Source: Haematomicrobium sanguinis DSM 21259
Lineage (GTDB): Bacteria > Actinomycetota > Actinomycetes > Actinomycetales > Micrococcaceae
Assembly (NCBI RefSeq): GCF_000688395.1
Contig: NZ_JIAG01000011.1
Location: forward strand, 1 to 64,000
Reading direction: 5' to 3'
DNA: 64,000 nt
Below the pieces are notes generated by a model. That model saw only the letters and a list, made by a program, of their open reading frames with translations, was not told where the DNA came from and did not search any database. This document shows, in pieces, positions 18,350-25,847 of this stretch. Position 1 is the stretch's first letter. Each line of letters begins with the position of its first letter. Made by a program: the position numbers and the translations under genes.

Positions 18350-18356
18350 CTCTCCT
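18350..18356 (-). promoter_or_regulatory. Strong ribosome binding site serving an ATT start
   Basis: On the minus strand AGGAGAG is followed after four bases by ATT, in frame with the DUF177 gene. No ATG, GTG or TTG occurs in frame between this site and GTG 18318, so the ribosome site has no conventional start to serve. Confidence 0.55.
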
Positions 18357-18420
18357 GTAAAGAACATGTGACCGACGTACTATCTTAGCGTGCCCGGGTG
18401 CCTTGGCTCAAACCGGCGGC

Positions 18421-18460
18421 CCTCGGCGCGCCCCACCCCGCCCCTCGGCGCGCCCCACCC
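18421..18460. repeat. Tandem duplication of an 18-bp GC-rich unit
   Basis: CCTCGGCGCGCCCCACCC occurs at 18421-18438 and again exactly at 18443-18460, a 22-base period. It is noncoding and lies between the divergent DUF177 and YdcF-like genes, just before a long hairpin. Confidence 0.75.
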
Positions 18461-18471
18461 TCGCCGTGGTT

Positions 18472-18529
18472 CATCCCCTACTTGCATTTTCATCCGGCAA
18501 TTACGGGATGAAAATGCAAGTAGCGGATG
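18472..18529. repeat. Long near-perfect hairpin, 24-base arms
   Basis: Arms 18472-18495 and 18506-18529 are complementary at 23 of 24 positions around a ten-base loop. The core reads CTACTTGCATTTTCATCC on the left. It sits between divergent genes rather than at a transcript end, so a plain terminator role is unlikely for either neighbour. The 310-base interval 18319-18629 otherwise holds the two promoters and the tandem repeat at 18421. Confidence 0.8.
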
Positions 18530-18629
18530 AGCGGCGGTAATTGGCCGGTCGCCTGACGCGGTTCAAATGCACGACGGCGATGCGCGCCTCCCCGACCCAC
18601 CTCACCAAGCGCCGGGATAGACTGCTTGC

Positions 18630-19238
18630 GTGAGTGAGAACGCCGAACCCCGCGCACACCCCTCGCCTCACTTGCACCCTCGACGGCGCCGCATCCTCAA
18701 AAGAGTCCTGGCCACTCTCGCGGCTCTGCTTCTACTCTGGTTCGCCGCCGGTCTTTACCTCTTTGTCTTCCTCCCCTTACCGCAAGCCGACCGCGAAAGT
18801 GCGGCAGACGCCGTCGTTGTTCTGGGCGGTGCGAGCCGCGAAAGGCTCCCCGCGGGCCTCGAGGCGATCCGCTCTGGCCAAGCGAAAACCCTGGTGCTCT
18901 CCAACCCGGAAACCGCCGGAAACCGGAGCACCAATTCCTGGTGCGCGGCCGGGGCGCCAATCCCGCAAGACATCGTGTGCTTTACCCCGAAACCCAACAA
19001 TACAAGCGGCGAGGCGAAGCAGATCGGCGCGCTGGCGAAGGAGAACGGCTGGCGCTCGATCATCATCGTGACGAGCCGCTATCACGAGGCGCGCGCCTCA
19101 CTGCTCATCTCCCAATGCACGGACGCGACGCTGATCGCCAAACCCACCGAGCCGAACTTCACCCTCGCCGATTGGGCGGGGCGTTTTATCGAAGAAAGCG
19201 CTGGAATTCTCGCCGCGCTTGTGACGCCCGCCTGTTAG
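18630..19238 (+). CDS. YdcF/DUF218-family membrane protein
   Basis: The 202-residue protein has a basic cytoplasmic N-terminus, one transmembrane helix at about residues 25-48, and a DUF218 (YdcF/SanA-like) extracytoplasmic domain: ADAVVVLGGASRERL, then a GEAKQIGALAKENGW segment and TSRYHEARAS. Family members are linked to envelope processes; the SanA branch affects barrier function. The GTG start at 18630 follows a TAGACT -10 box (18618-18623) by six bases, so the transcript is probably leaderless. Its stop overlaps that of the convergent coaD. Biochemical role is unknown. Confidence 0.8.
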   Translation: MSENAEPRAHPSPHLHPRRRRILKRVLATLAALLLLWFAAGLYLFVFLPLPQADRESAADAVVVLGGASRERLPAGLEAIRSGQAKTLVLSNPETAGNRSTNSWCAAGAPIPQDIVCFTPKPNNTSGEAKQIGALAKENGWRSIIIVTSRYHEARASLLISQCTDATLIAKPTEPNFTLADWAGRFIEESAGILAALVTPAC

Positions 19239-19711
19239 CTGCGGGTCCGTTCCAGCCCGGCCAGAACCGCGCCCGGCACAAATGCGGCGACGTCACCGCC
19301 GAGATCGAACACTTCCTTGATCATCGTGGAGGACACGTGGCTCATCGCCGATTCGGCGGGCAGAAACACCGTCTCCACGCCGGTCAGGTGCCGGTTCATG
19401 AGGGCCATCGGCACCTCATAGTTGAAGTCCTGCGCGTTGCGAATGCCTTTGACGATTGCCTCGGCGCCCTGTTCGCGGCAGAAATCGGCGAGCAGCCCGT
19501 CACCCATCGGCTCCACGCGCACACCCTCGATGTCAGCAACGGCTTCGCGGGTCATTTCCAGCCGCTCGTCCTCGGTGAAACGGTACGTCTTGGAGTAGTT
19601 GGTCGAGACCGCGACAATCACCTCGTCAAAGAGCTTCGCGGCACGCGCGATCACCTCAAGGTGTCCGTGGTGGAGCGGGTCAAAGGATCCGGGGCAGACG
19701 GCTCGGCGCAT
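19235..19711 (-). CDS. coaD: Phosphopantetheine adenylyltransferase
   Basis: Fourth step of coenzyme A synthesis: joins 4'-phosphopantetheine and ATP to give dephospho-CoA. The 158-residue protein starts MRRAVCPGSFDPLHHGHLEV, containing the nucleotidyltransferase HxGH motif, and later shows GLLADFCREQGA, the family block with RN-x-DF (RNAQDFNYE), and SSTMIKEV. ATG 19711 fits the family; an upstream GTG would add six residues. In many actinobacteria coaD follows recG-rsmD directly; here two plus-strand genes separate it from rsmD. Confidence 0.95.
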   Translation of the reverse strand: MRRAVCPGSFDPLHHGHLEVIARAAKLFDEVIVAVSTNYSKTYRFTEDERLEMTREAVADIEGVRVEPMGDGLLADFCREQGAEAIVKGIRNAQDFNYEVPMALMNRHLTGVETVFLPAESAMSHVSSTMIKEVFDLGGDVAAFVPGAVLAGLERTRS

Positions 19712-19765
19712 GTCTCGAATGTAACGCATTTACGCGGGCCGGGTGTTGCCAGACATACTGTGAAG

Positions 19766-20950
19766 ATGAATTCTGCGTGGAGGCGCGCCGCGGCCGGCGC
19801 CAATCTGTTACGCGCCGACGGCTCCGTCGGCGTCACGATTTTTGAGGAAATGACTGCCGCCGCACTGGACGCCGACGCGGTCAACCTCGGCCAGGGCGCC
19901 CCGGATGAGAGCGGCCCGGCCTGGCTCTTGGACGCGGCACGGGCAAACATCGCGGCCGGGTTCAACCAGTACGCGCCCGGGCGCGGCTTCCCCGCGTTGC
20001 GCGAGGCCATCGCGGCGCACCAACAGCGCTTTTATGATTACGACGTCGATGCCTCCTCCCAGATGCTGGTCACCACGGGTGCCACGGAGGCACTTGCCGC
20101 GAGTATTCTCGCGCTCTGTGCTCCGGGCGATGAAGTGATCGTGTTGGATCCGTTTTACGACTCCTATGGCGCGATGATTGCGGTGGCCGGGGCGAAACAG
20201 GTGTCGGTACCGCTGACTGTGCCGGACTTTTCGCTGGACCTGGAAGCGTTGCGTGCGGCGTTCAGCGAGCGGACCCGGATGATGATTCTGAACAATCCGC
20301 ACAACCCGACGGGCCGGGTTTTCACGCGGGAGGAGCTGCATGCCATTGTCGCGTTGGCGCGCGAGTTCGATGTGTTGCTGTTGGCCGACGAGGTGTATGA
20401 GCACCTCGTCTTTGACGGACGCGCGCATATCCCGATCGCGAGTCTTGACGGCGCGTTTGAGCGGACGCTGACGGTCTCGTCAGCGGGAAAAACGTTCTCG
20501 GTGACCGGCTGGAAGGTCGGTTGGGTGAGCGGTCCAGAGCATCTAATAACGGCGGTGCGTTCGGTGAAGCAGTTCCTGACGTATTCCTCCGGCACCCCGT
20601 TTCAGCCCGCCGTTGCCGAGGCGCTGGGCGCGCCTGACGCCTTTTTCGCCGTCGCTGCGGCGGACCTCGCCGCTCGAAGGGACCTGCTCTTTGACGGCCT
20701 GACGTCGCTCGGATTCGCGGCGCAGCTGCCGGAGGCGGGGTACTTTGTGGTTGCCGATGCCGCGCCCCTGGGCGTTACCGACGCGGCGGCGTATTGCCGG
20801 GAACTCCCGCATTCCCGCGGCGTCGCGGCCATCCCCGTCTCGGCGCTGGCGACCCCGAATTTTCCTGGGCGATCCCTGGTGAGGTTCGCGTTTTGCAAGC
20901 GACGGGAATCCATCGTGGAGGCGTTGCGTCGTCTCGGCGGGGCGTCCTAA
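19766..20950 (+). CDS. Class I/II PLP-dependent aminotransferase
   Basis: Fold type I aminotransferase of 394 residues. Visible are QYAPGRGFPALREAI, the cofactor-binding region PHNPTGRVF, the Asp in LLADEVYEH, and the Schiff-base Lys in SSAGKTFSVTGWKVGW. The sequence resembles the DapC / kynurenine-glutamine transaminase subgroup, which acts in lysine or methionine and aromatic amino-acid metabolism, but substrate cannot be fixed. ATG 19766 is six bases after a CATACT -10-like box, suggesting a leaderless transcript; GTG 19760 is an alternative. The long open frame further upstream overlaps coaD antisense and is not coding. The next gene starts at the very next base. Confidence 0.88.
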   Translation: MNSAWRRAAAGANLLRADGSVGVTIFEEMTAAALDADAVNLGQGAPDESGPAWLLDAARANIAAGFNQYAPGRGFPALREAIAAHQQRFYDYDVDASSQMLVTTGATEALAASILALCAPGDEVIVLDPFYDSYGAMIAVAGAKQVSVPLTVPDFSLDLEALRAAFSERTRMMILNNPHNPTGRVFTREELHAIVALAREFDVLLLADEVYEHLVFDGRAHIPIASLDGAFERTLTVSSAGKTFSVTGWKVGWVSGPEHLITAVRSVKQFLTYSSGTPFQPAVAEALGAPDAFFAVAAADLAARRDLLFDGLTSLGFAAQLPEAGYFVVADAAPLGVTDAAAYCRELPHSRGVAAIPVSALATPNFPGRSLVRFAFCKRRESIVEALRRLGGAS

Positions 20951-21736
20951 GTGGCGCGGCTGCGCACCCGGTACCTGCCGGTCACTCACACGCACGCGGT
21001 CATTGAGCGGGACCCTCGTTTCGAGGACGCGCACATCGTCAGCGTCGGCGGTGCCGAACAATCGCATGTGGACCTGGGCGACCCCACCCACGTTTTTTAC
21101 GAGTACCTGCGCCGCGCCGCAAACGTCGTCGACCTGGTCCGTCCCGGCGAGCCGCTGAGCGCGCTGCACCTCGGCGCCGGCGGGTTCACGCTCCCCCGCT
21201 ATATTGCCCACACCCGCCCGGGATCCAAGCAGATCGCCGTAGACATCGACCCCGACCTGGTCGACTTTGTGCTGACCGAATTGCCGCTGGGCGAGGATGC
21301 CGCCATCGAGGTCCGCATCGACGACGCGCGCGCCGTCCTCCCCCGGCTGGAGGGCACCTTCGATCTCATCATGCTGGACATCTTCAGCGGCGAGGACGCG
21401 CCCGCGCACCTGACCGAGCCGAGCTATTACGCCGAACTCAGGGAACGCCTCGCACCCGGCGGCGTGCTCCTGGTCAACATTGGCGACGACCCGCCGCTGC
21501 GTTTCGCCTCCACCCAAATGCGCGCCTTCAGCCTTGCCTTTTCGTTAAGTTCGACGGCGGCACTCGCCTCCCCGGCCATGTTCACCCGGGCGTTCCCCGG
21601 CAATATCGTGCTGGCCGGTCTGGGACAGGGGAAACCGTGGCCGGAGCGATGGACGAGCAGTCTGCTGGCGCTCGGCCCGCACCCGGCGGGCGTGCTCGTG
21701 GGGGACGAACTCCGCGAACTCCTCTCCCGCCCCTAA
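20951..21736 (+). CDS. Spermidine-synthase-like SAM-dependent protein
   Basis: Rossmann-fold protein of the polyamine-synthase superfamily (261 residues). Motif I appears as LHLGAGGFTLPRY, followed by AVDIDPDLVD, RIDDARAVL and MLDIFSGEDAPAHL. True spermidine synthases have a catalytic Asp in YDVIIxD; here the equivalent is FDLIMLDIF, and no putrescine-binding N-terminal beta domain is evident, so it is better read as a spermidine-synthase-like methyltransferase of unknown substrate, as is common in actinobacteria. GTG 20951 touches the stop of the aminotransferase gene, so the two are surely co-transcribed. Confidence 0.8.
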   Translation: MARLRTRYLPVTHTHAVIERDPRFEDAHIVSVGGAEQSHVDLGDPTHVFYEYLRRAANVVDLVRPGEPLSALHLGAGGFTLPRYIAHTRPGSKQIAVDIDPDLVDFVLTELPLGEDAAIEVRIDDARAVLPRLEGTFDLIMLDIFSGEDAPAHLTEPSYYAELRERLAPGGVLLVNIGDDPPLRFASTQMRAFSLAFSLSSTAALASPAMFTRAFPGNIVLAGLGQGKPWPERWTSSLLALGPHPAGVLVGDELRELLSRP

Positions 21737-21749
21737 CCGCCCCTCCCCC

Positions 21750-21823
21750 GCAAATTTAAGCGTCTTTCAGGGTTTTCAGCGTCCTATATGGCGCTGAAAA
21801 CCCTGAAAGACGCTTAAATTTGC
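21750..21823. terminator. Exceptionally long perfect hairpin between convergent genes
   Basis: Arms 21750-21781 and 21792-21823 are perfect 32-base reverse complements around a ten-base loop (TCCTATATGG). It fills the space between the convergent spermidine-synthase-like gene and rsmD, so it would fold in transcripts from either side and may act as a bidirectional terminator. It lacks a T-run after the stem, and 32 perfect pairs is far longer than a usual terminator. Confidence 0.7.
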
Positions 21824-21824
21824 T

Positions 21825-22391
21825 CTAGGGGGTGGGGTCGAGGAAGTAGAGAGTGGTTTCGCCGTACTTCTTGGTGGCGAACAGGTCCAGAGACTCAGGT
21901 ACGCTCGGCGCCTCCGTCCGGCTGGATCGCTCCAGGACAACAACGGCTCCCTCAACGAGCGAGGGTGCAAGCAATTCCAGGATCTCGGTGATCTCGCTAT
22001 TGGGCATTGGATACGGCGGATCCAAAAACACCACGTCCCACGTGGCAGGCTCCGGGCGCGCGAGAAAGCTCTTCGCCGCCGACCGCGTCACGCTCAACCC
22101 GGCACTGGACGAGAGCGCCTTGGCGACAAGTTGCACGTTTTGCTTCAGGACCTCGAACGCTTTGTGCGCCTGGTCTACCAGGTCAACGCGCGCGGCACCG
22201 CGACTGGCCGCCTCCAGTCCTAACGAACCTGTCCCCGCAAAGAGGTCCAAAACGCGTGAGCCCGCAATCACGTCATACGCTTCGAGCCGGGAAAACAGGG
22301 CTTCCTTGACCCGGTCGGTGGTGGGGCGAGTGTTCTCCCCGGGGACGGAGCGCAGCGACAGTCCGCCCGCTGCGCCGGCAATAATACGCAC
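21825..22391 (-). CDS. rsmD: 16S rRNA (guanine966-N2)-methyltransferase
   Basis: Methylates G966 of 16S rRNA in the small subunit. The 188-residue protein shows SAM motif I VLDLFAGTGSLGLEA, the catalytic DPPYPMP motif, and the family start MRIIAGAAGG ... TRPTTDRVKEALF. It begins with GTG at 22391, which overlaps the recG stop by one base (TAGTG), so translation is coupled. The 3' end runs into the long hairpin. Confidence 0.95.
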   Translation of the reverse strand: MRIIAGAAGGLSLRSVPGENTRPTTDRVKEALFSRLEAYDVIAGSRVLDLFAGTGSLGLEAASRGAARVDLVDQAHKAFEVLKQNVQLVAKALSSSAGLSVTRSAAKSFLARPEPATWDVVFLDPPYPMPNSEITEILELLAPSLVEGAVVVLERSSRTEAPSVPESLDLFATKKYGETTLYFLDPTP

Positions 22392-24607
22392 TAAGACCTC
22401 CCCAAAAACGCGCGCTCGTCCTCATCGAGGTCCTCCTCGACGGCCTGCGCCAATTGCGGGTGCAGAGCTAGGGACGGATCGGCGTGCACAATCTCATAGG
22501 CGTCGGTGCGCGCCAGCTGAATGATGCGCGAGTCCTTGACCGTGAGCACGTTCAGCGCCGACCGCCGTCCCGATTGGGCGGCCCCCAAAATGTTTCCCTC
22601 ATTGCGCATCGACAGGTCCTCCTCGGCCAACTCGAAACCGTCCGCGTTATTTGCGGCGATGGCAAGACGACGGAAGCCGGGGTCATCTGAGCGCAATGGG
22701 CTGATCAAAATGCAGGTACTCGCGGCATCCCCGCGCCCAATCCGCCCCCGCAATTGATGAAGCTGCGCGAGCCCGAAACGATCCGCATCCAGAACCACCA
22801 TGAGGGTCGCATTTGGTACGTCGACGCCGACTTCGATCACCGTGGTCGATACCAGCATGTCGATCTCGCCCGCGGCAAACGCGGCCATCGTCGCCGACTT
22901 CTCTTCCGCGCTCATCCGCCCGTGGAGCATCTCGATCCTGACGCCCTTCAGGTTGGGTAGAGCCCGCAATCGCTCCACGACGCTCAGCACACCCAGCATG
23001 TCCCGCGTCTGATCTACCGGGGCATCCTCCCCCAACGAGCCGTCCTCGGTGGCGGGTTCCTCATCCACCGGGTGCGCCGCATCGCCAATCTTGGGGCACA
23101 CCACAAACACCTGGTGACCCTTCGATACCTCTTCTCGCGCGAGCTCCCAGGTCCGTCGAATCCACCCCGGGTGTTCGGGCTCGGAAATCGCGTAGGTGGT
23201 GATCGGACGCCGTCCGCGCGGCAACTCCCGCAGCGCCGAAGTATCGAGGTCGCCAAAGACGGTCATCGCCACGGTACGCGGAATGGGCGTCGCCGTCATC
23301 ACCAGCATGTGCGGTACCGACTCTGACTTGTCCCGCAACCGGTCCCGTTGCTCCACGCCAAAGCGGTGTTGCTCATCCACAATGACCAAACCCAGATCAA
23401 AGAAGCTCACATTGTCAGAGAGCAACGCGTGGGTTCCCACCACTATCCCCGCTTCCCCCGAGGCGATATCCAGCAACGCCTGCCGCTTTTCTGGGATGCT
23501 CATGGACCCGGTCAGTAGCGTCACCTTTGTCGCATGTTCTGGCGCGCCGAGTTGCCCGGCTGTCGCCAACGGGCCCAAGAGCCGACGCAAACTTTCGGCA
23601 TGTTGCATTGCCAATACCTCGGTCGGCGCGAGCAACACCGCTTGTGCCCCGTTGTCGACAACCTGCAGCATCGCGAGCAGCGCCACCACGGTCTTCCCGG
23701 ACCCCACCTCGCCCTGCAAGAGCCGGTTCATCGGCTGGTGGGAGTCCAGTTCCCCGGAGATCTTTTCCAAGACGTCGATCTGCCCCGCGGTCAGGGTAAA
23801 CGGCAGTCGGTCAATGAACGCGGAAAAGAGACCGTCGGACTTCATCCCGCGCGCCACGGCGTGCGCCCGGGTGCGGTGCATATAGCGGATGGCCAGCGCG
23901 GTTTGTAGGACGAGCGCTTCCTCAAACTTGAACCGCCACTGCGCCTCCTCTATTTGATCCGTAGTGCGCGGATCGTGAATGAAGTGATATGCCTGGTCGA
24001 TCGGCAGCATGGAGTGGCGCGCCTCCAGTTCCGGCGGGATCACCGTGCGCAGATGTTTGAGCGGTACCTTCTCCAGCAATTCGCGAATTGCCAATTCGAT
24101 CTCGTGGCTCGTGAGCTTTCCGGACGCCCGGTACACCGGGATGAGACTGGTCCCCTCCTGAATATCGTCCAGAACCCGGTAGTACGGGCCGGTCAACGTT
24201 TTTTCATCCCGATACTCGGTGACCTTCCCGGAGAACAGCACATCATCGCCAACGTGCAGTTCCTTTGTCACGGTCCAGCCGTTAAAGAAACTCATCCACA
24301 AGTGCTCTCCGGTGCCATCGCCCACGCGGACCTCGGCGAGTAGCCCCTTGCGGGTCTTCATTTTCCGCGAGGTCACCTCCTCGACGCGGGCAATGATCGT
24401 CACCTCGGCGCCGGGCCGCAACTGCGCAATCGGCGTGAGCTCCCCCGCCCGCAGGTACGCGCGCGGAAAATAGTTCAGCAGCTCCCCAACGGAGGAAAAT
24501 CCCAAGTACTTTTTGATCCGGTTGGCCTTCTTGGTGCCCAGAATGTCGGCGAGGGCAATCGCGTTGGAGGCATCGCCGTCGTACTTCTCTACCGCGCTGG
24601 CACTCAC
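22391..24607 (-). CDS. recG: ATP-dependent DNA helicase RecG
   Basis: Branch-migrating helicase that remodels stalled forks and Holliday junctions. The GTG at 24607 gives 738 residues: an N-terminal wedge/OB domain (ITPIAQLRPGAEVT-like region), then Walker A GEVGSGKTVVALLA, the DEAH-box variant DEQH in IVDEQHRFGVEQR, TATPIPRT, and the C-terminal helicase motifs VEVGVDVPNATLMVV and QLHQLRGRIGRG. The open frame runs 77 codons further upstream inside the DAK2 gene; the chosen start overlaps the DAK2 stop by four bases (GTGA). Confidence 0.95.
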   Translation of the reverse strand: MSASAVEKYDGDASNAIALADILGTKKANRIKKYLGFSSVGELLNYFPRAYLRAGELTPIAQLRPGAEVTIIARVEEVTSRKMKTRKGLLAEVRVGDGTGEHLWMSFFNGWTVTKELHVGDDVLFSGKVTEYRDEKTLTGPYYRVLDDIQEGTSLIPVYRASGKLTSHEIELAIRELLEKVPLKHLRTVIPPELEARHSMLPIDQAYHFIHDPRTTDQIEEAQWRFKFEEALVLQTALAIRYMHRTRAHAVARGMKSDGLFSAFIDRLPFTLTAGQIDVLEKISGELDSHQPMNRLLQGEVGSGKTVVALLAMLQVVDNGAQAVLLAPTEVLAMQHAESLRRLLGPLATAGQLGAPEHATKVTLLTGSMSIPEKRQALLDIASGEAGIVVGTHALLSDNVSFFDLGLVIVDEQHRFGVEQRDRLRDKSESVPHMLVMTATPIPRTVAMTVFGDLDTSALRELPRGRRPITTYAISEPEHPGWIRRTWELAREEVSKGHQVFVVCPKIGDAAHPVDEEPATEDGSLGEDAPVDQTRDMLGVLSVVERLRALPNLKGVRIEMLHGRMSAEEKSATMAAFAAGEIDMLVSTTVIEVGVDVPNATLMVVLDADRFGLAQLHQLRGRIGRGDAASTCILISPLRSDDPGFRRLAIAANNADGFELAEEDLSMRNEGNILGAAQSGRRSALNVLTVKDSRIIQLARTDAYEIVHADPSLALHPQLAQAVEEDLDEDERAFLGRS

Positions 24608-25575
24608 GGCGCGCCGTGCTCCTGAAGGTGGCCCAGGGCGGTGATGGATACGTTGGCGGGTGCGCCCGCAGCGTTGATGTGCGTGAGCGCGGTGTCCGCG
24701 TCCGGCACGTGGACATGGACGCGCCAGCGGTAGCCGCCCTCGATTTCGGTGACCGCGCTCATGATGACCGATTCGCCGATCTCGTCCAGTTTCGCGCGTA
24801 GGATCGCGGCGGCGAGCGAGTCGAGGTTGATAGTGCACATCACTTCGAAGCCGTCGGAGCCGGGCATGTCCTCGTGTAAATGCGGGGCGCCGATGTCATA
24901 GCCGTGGAGCCCGTCGAGGAGTTCTTCGTCCAGTTCCTCACCAAGCGACGCGGCGCGCAGGGCGTCAAGAATGAGCAGGAAACCGACTCCCCCGGCGTCC
25001 ACAACCTTCGCCTGGGCGAGCGCGCCGAGCTGATTTTCGGTGTTCTTCACCGCCTCGAGCGCGGCGTCGATCATGGAGCGGAGCGTGACCGAGAGCGCAT
25101 GGTTGCTCTCGTCGCCGTTTTGCGCGATGTCGGCGGTGCGAGCGCCCTCGGTCGCGGCCTCGAGAACCGAAAGCATGGTGCCGGGAACCGGGTCGGTGAG
25201 CGCGGACCAGGCGCGAAGTTGGGCGCGTTCCAGGGCGGCGGTGAGCAGCGGCGGGGACAGGCGGGTGGCGCCCTTGAGAACTTCGGCGAACGCGGAAAGG
25301 AAGACGGAAAAGAGGGTGCCGGAATTGCCCTTGGCCTGCTCCATCGCCTCGCGCCCGGCGGCGGTGAGCAACTCACCAATGTCCGTGGTCTCGGTGTTTT
25401 TGGCCACGTCCGAGGCGGCGCACACGGTCAGGTAAAGGTTAGTGCCGGTGTCGCCGTCCGCCACCGGGAAAATGTTGATCGCGTTCAGCCGGTCGCTGTG
25501 ATTCCCCAGCGAAACCTCCGCCTTGACCAGCCATTTCCTGATGGCCGCGGCGTTGGCCGTGATCTTGGTGGACAA
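24604..25575 (-). CDS. DAK2-domain protein (FakA-like), short form
   Basis: Related to FakA, the ATP-binding fatty-acid kinase subunit, through its DAK2/DhaL domain: NAINIFPVADGDTGTN at residues 32-47 holds the magnesium-binding Asp cluster. After the helical DAK2 domain (to about residue 205) comes the middle domain, ending GYRWRVHVHVPDADTALTH. The usual C-terminal domain of FakA (total about 550 residues) is missing; this product has 323. TTG is the start codon, supported by AGAGGA six bases upstream. It precedes recG, the conserved neighbour. No fakB/degV gene is in the window, so fatty-acid kinase activity is uncertain. Confidence 0.85.
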   Translation of the reverse strand: MSTKITANAAAIRKWLVKAEVSLGNHSDRLNAINIFPVADGDTGTNLYLTVCAASDVAKNTETTDIGELLTAAGREAMEQAKGNSGTLFSVFLSAFAEVLKGATRLSPPLLTAALERAQLRAWSALTDPVPGTMLSVLEAATEGARTADIAQNGDESNHALSVTLRSMIDAALEAVKNTENQLGALAQAKVVDAGGVGFLLILDALRAASLGEELDEELLDGLHGYDIGAPHLHEDMPGSDGFEVMCTINLDSLAAAILRAKLDEIGESVIMSAVTEIEGGYRWRVHVHVPDADTALTHINAAGAPANVSITALGHLQEHGAP

Positions 25576-25746
25576 GGTGTTCCTCTTTGGGTTGGCACTT
25601 TTTGCTTAGGCTCGGTGAGCCGGTTGCCGCGGGGGGTGAAGCACGACGGCGAGTGGTCACCTCACGTGATTTCGGCAGTTTCGAGCCTACCGCATGCGGG
25701 TGACGGTGGCGCGGGTTATCCACAGGGGGTTGGCAAGCTTACGCGA

Positions 25747-25774
25747 TTGTTGTATTTGGCAATCAGGTTAGACT
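25747..25774 (+). promoter_or_regulatory. Candidate housekeeping promoter for wecB
   Basis: TTGTTG (25747-25752) and TAGACT (25769-25774) are separated by 16 bases, a fair match to an actinobacterial sigma-A promoter, giving a leader of about 65-70 bases before wecB. A Shine-Dalgarno GAGG precedes the ATG at 25848. Confidence 0.4.
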
Positions 25775-25847
25775 GTTAGTGCGTGAACCACCCCACAGTT
25801 TGACGCGTTTACTCATCATTCACTTTCACCGACGAAACTTTTGAGGC

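Noticed and set aside
18421-18529. Repeat region considered as a CRISPR array
   Set aside because: There are only two copies of an 18-bp unit with a four-base gap and then a single palindrome; no spacers and no cas genes.
18941-19765. Long open frame upstream of the aminotransferase
   Set aside because: It lies antisense to coaD and out of frame over the YdcF-like gene; high G+C keeps such shadow frames open. Homology to aminotransferases begins only after 19766.
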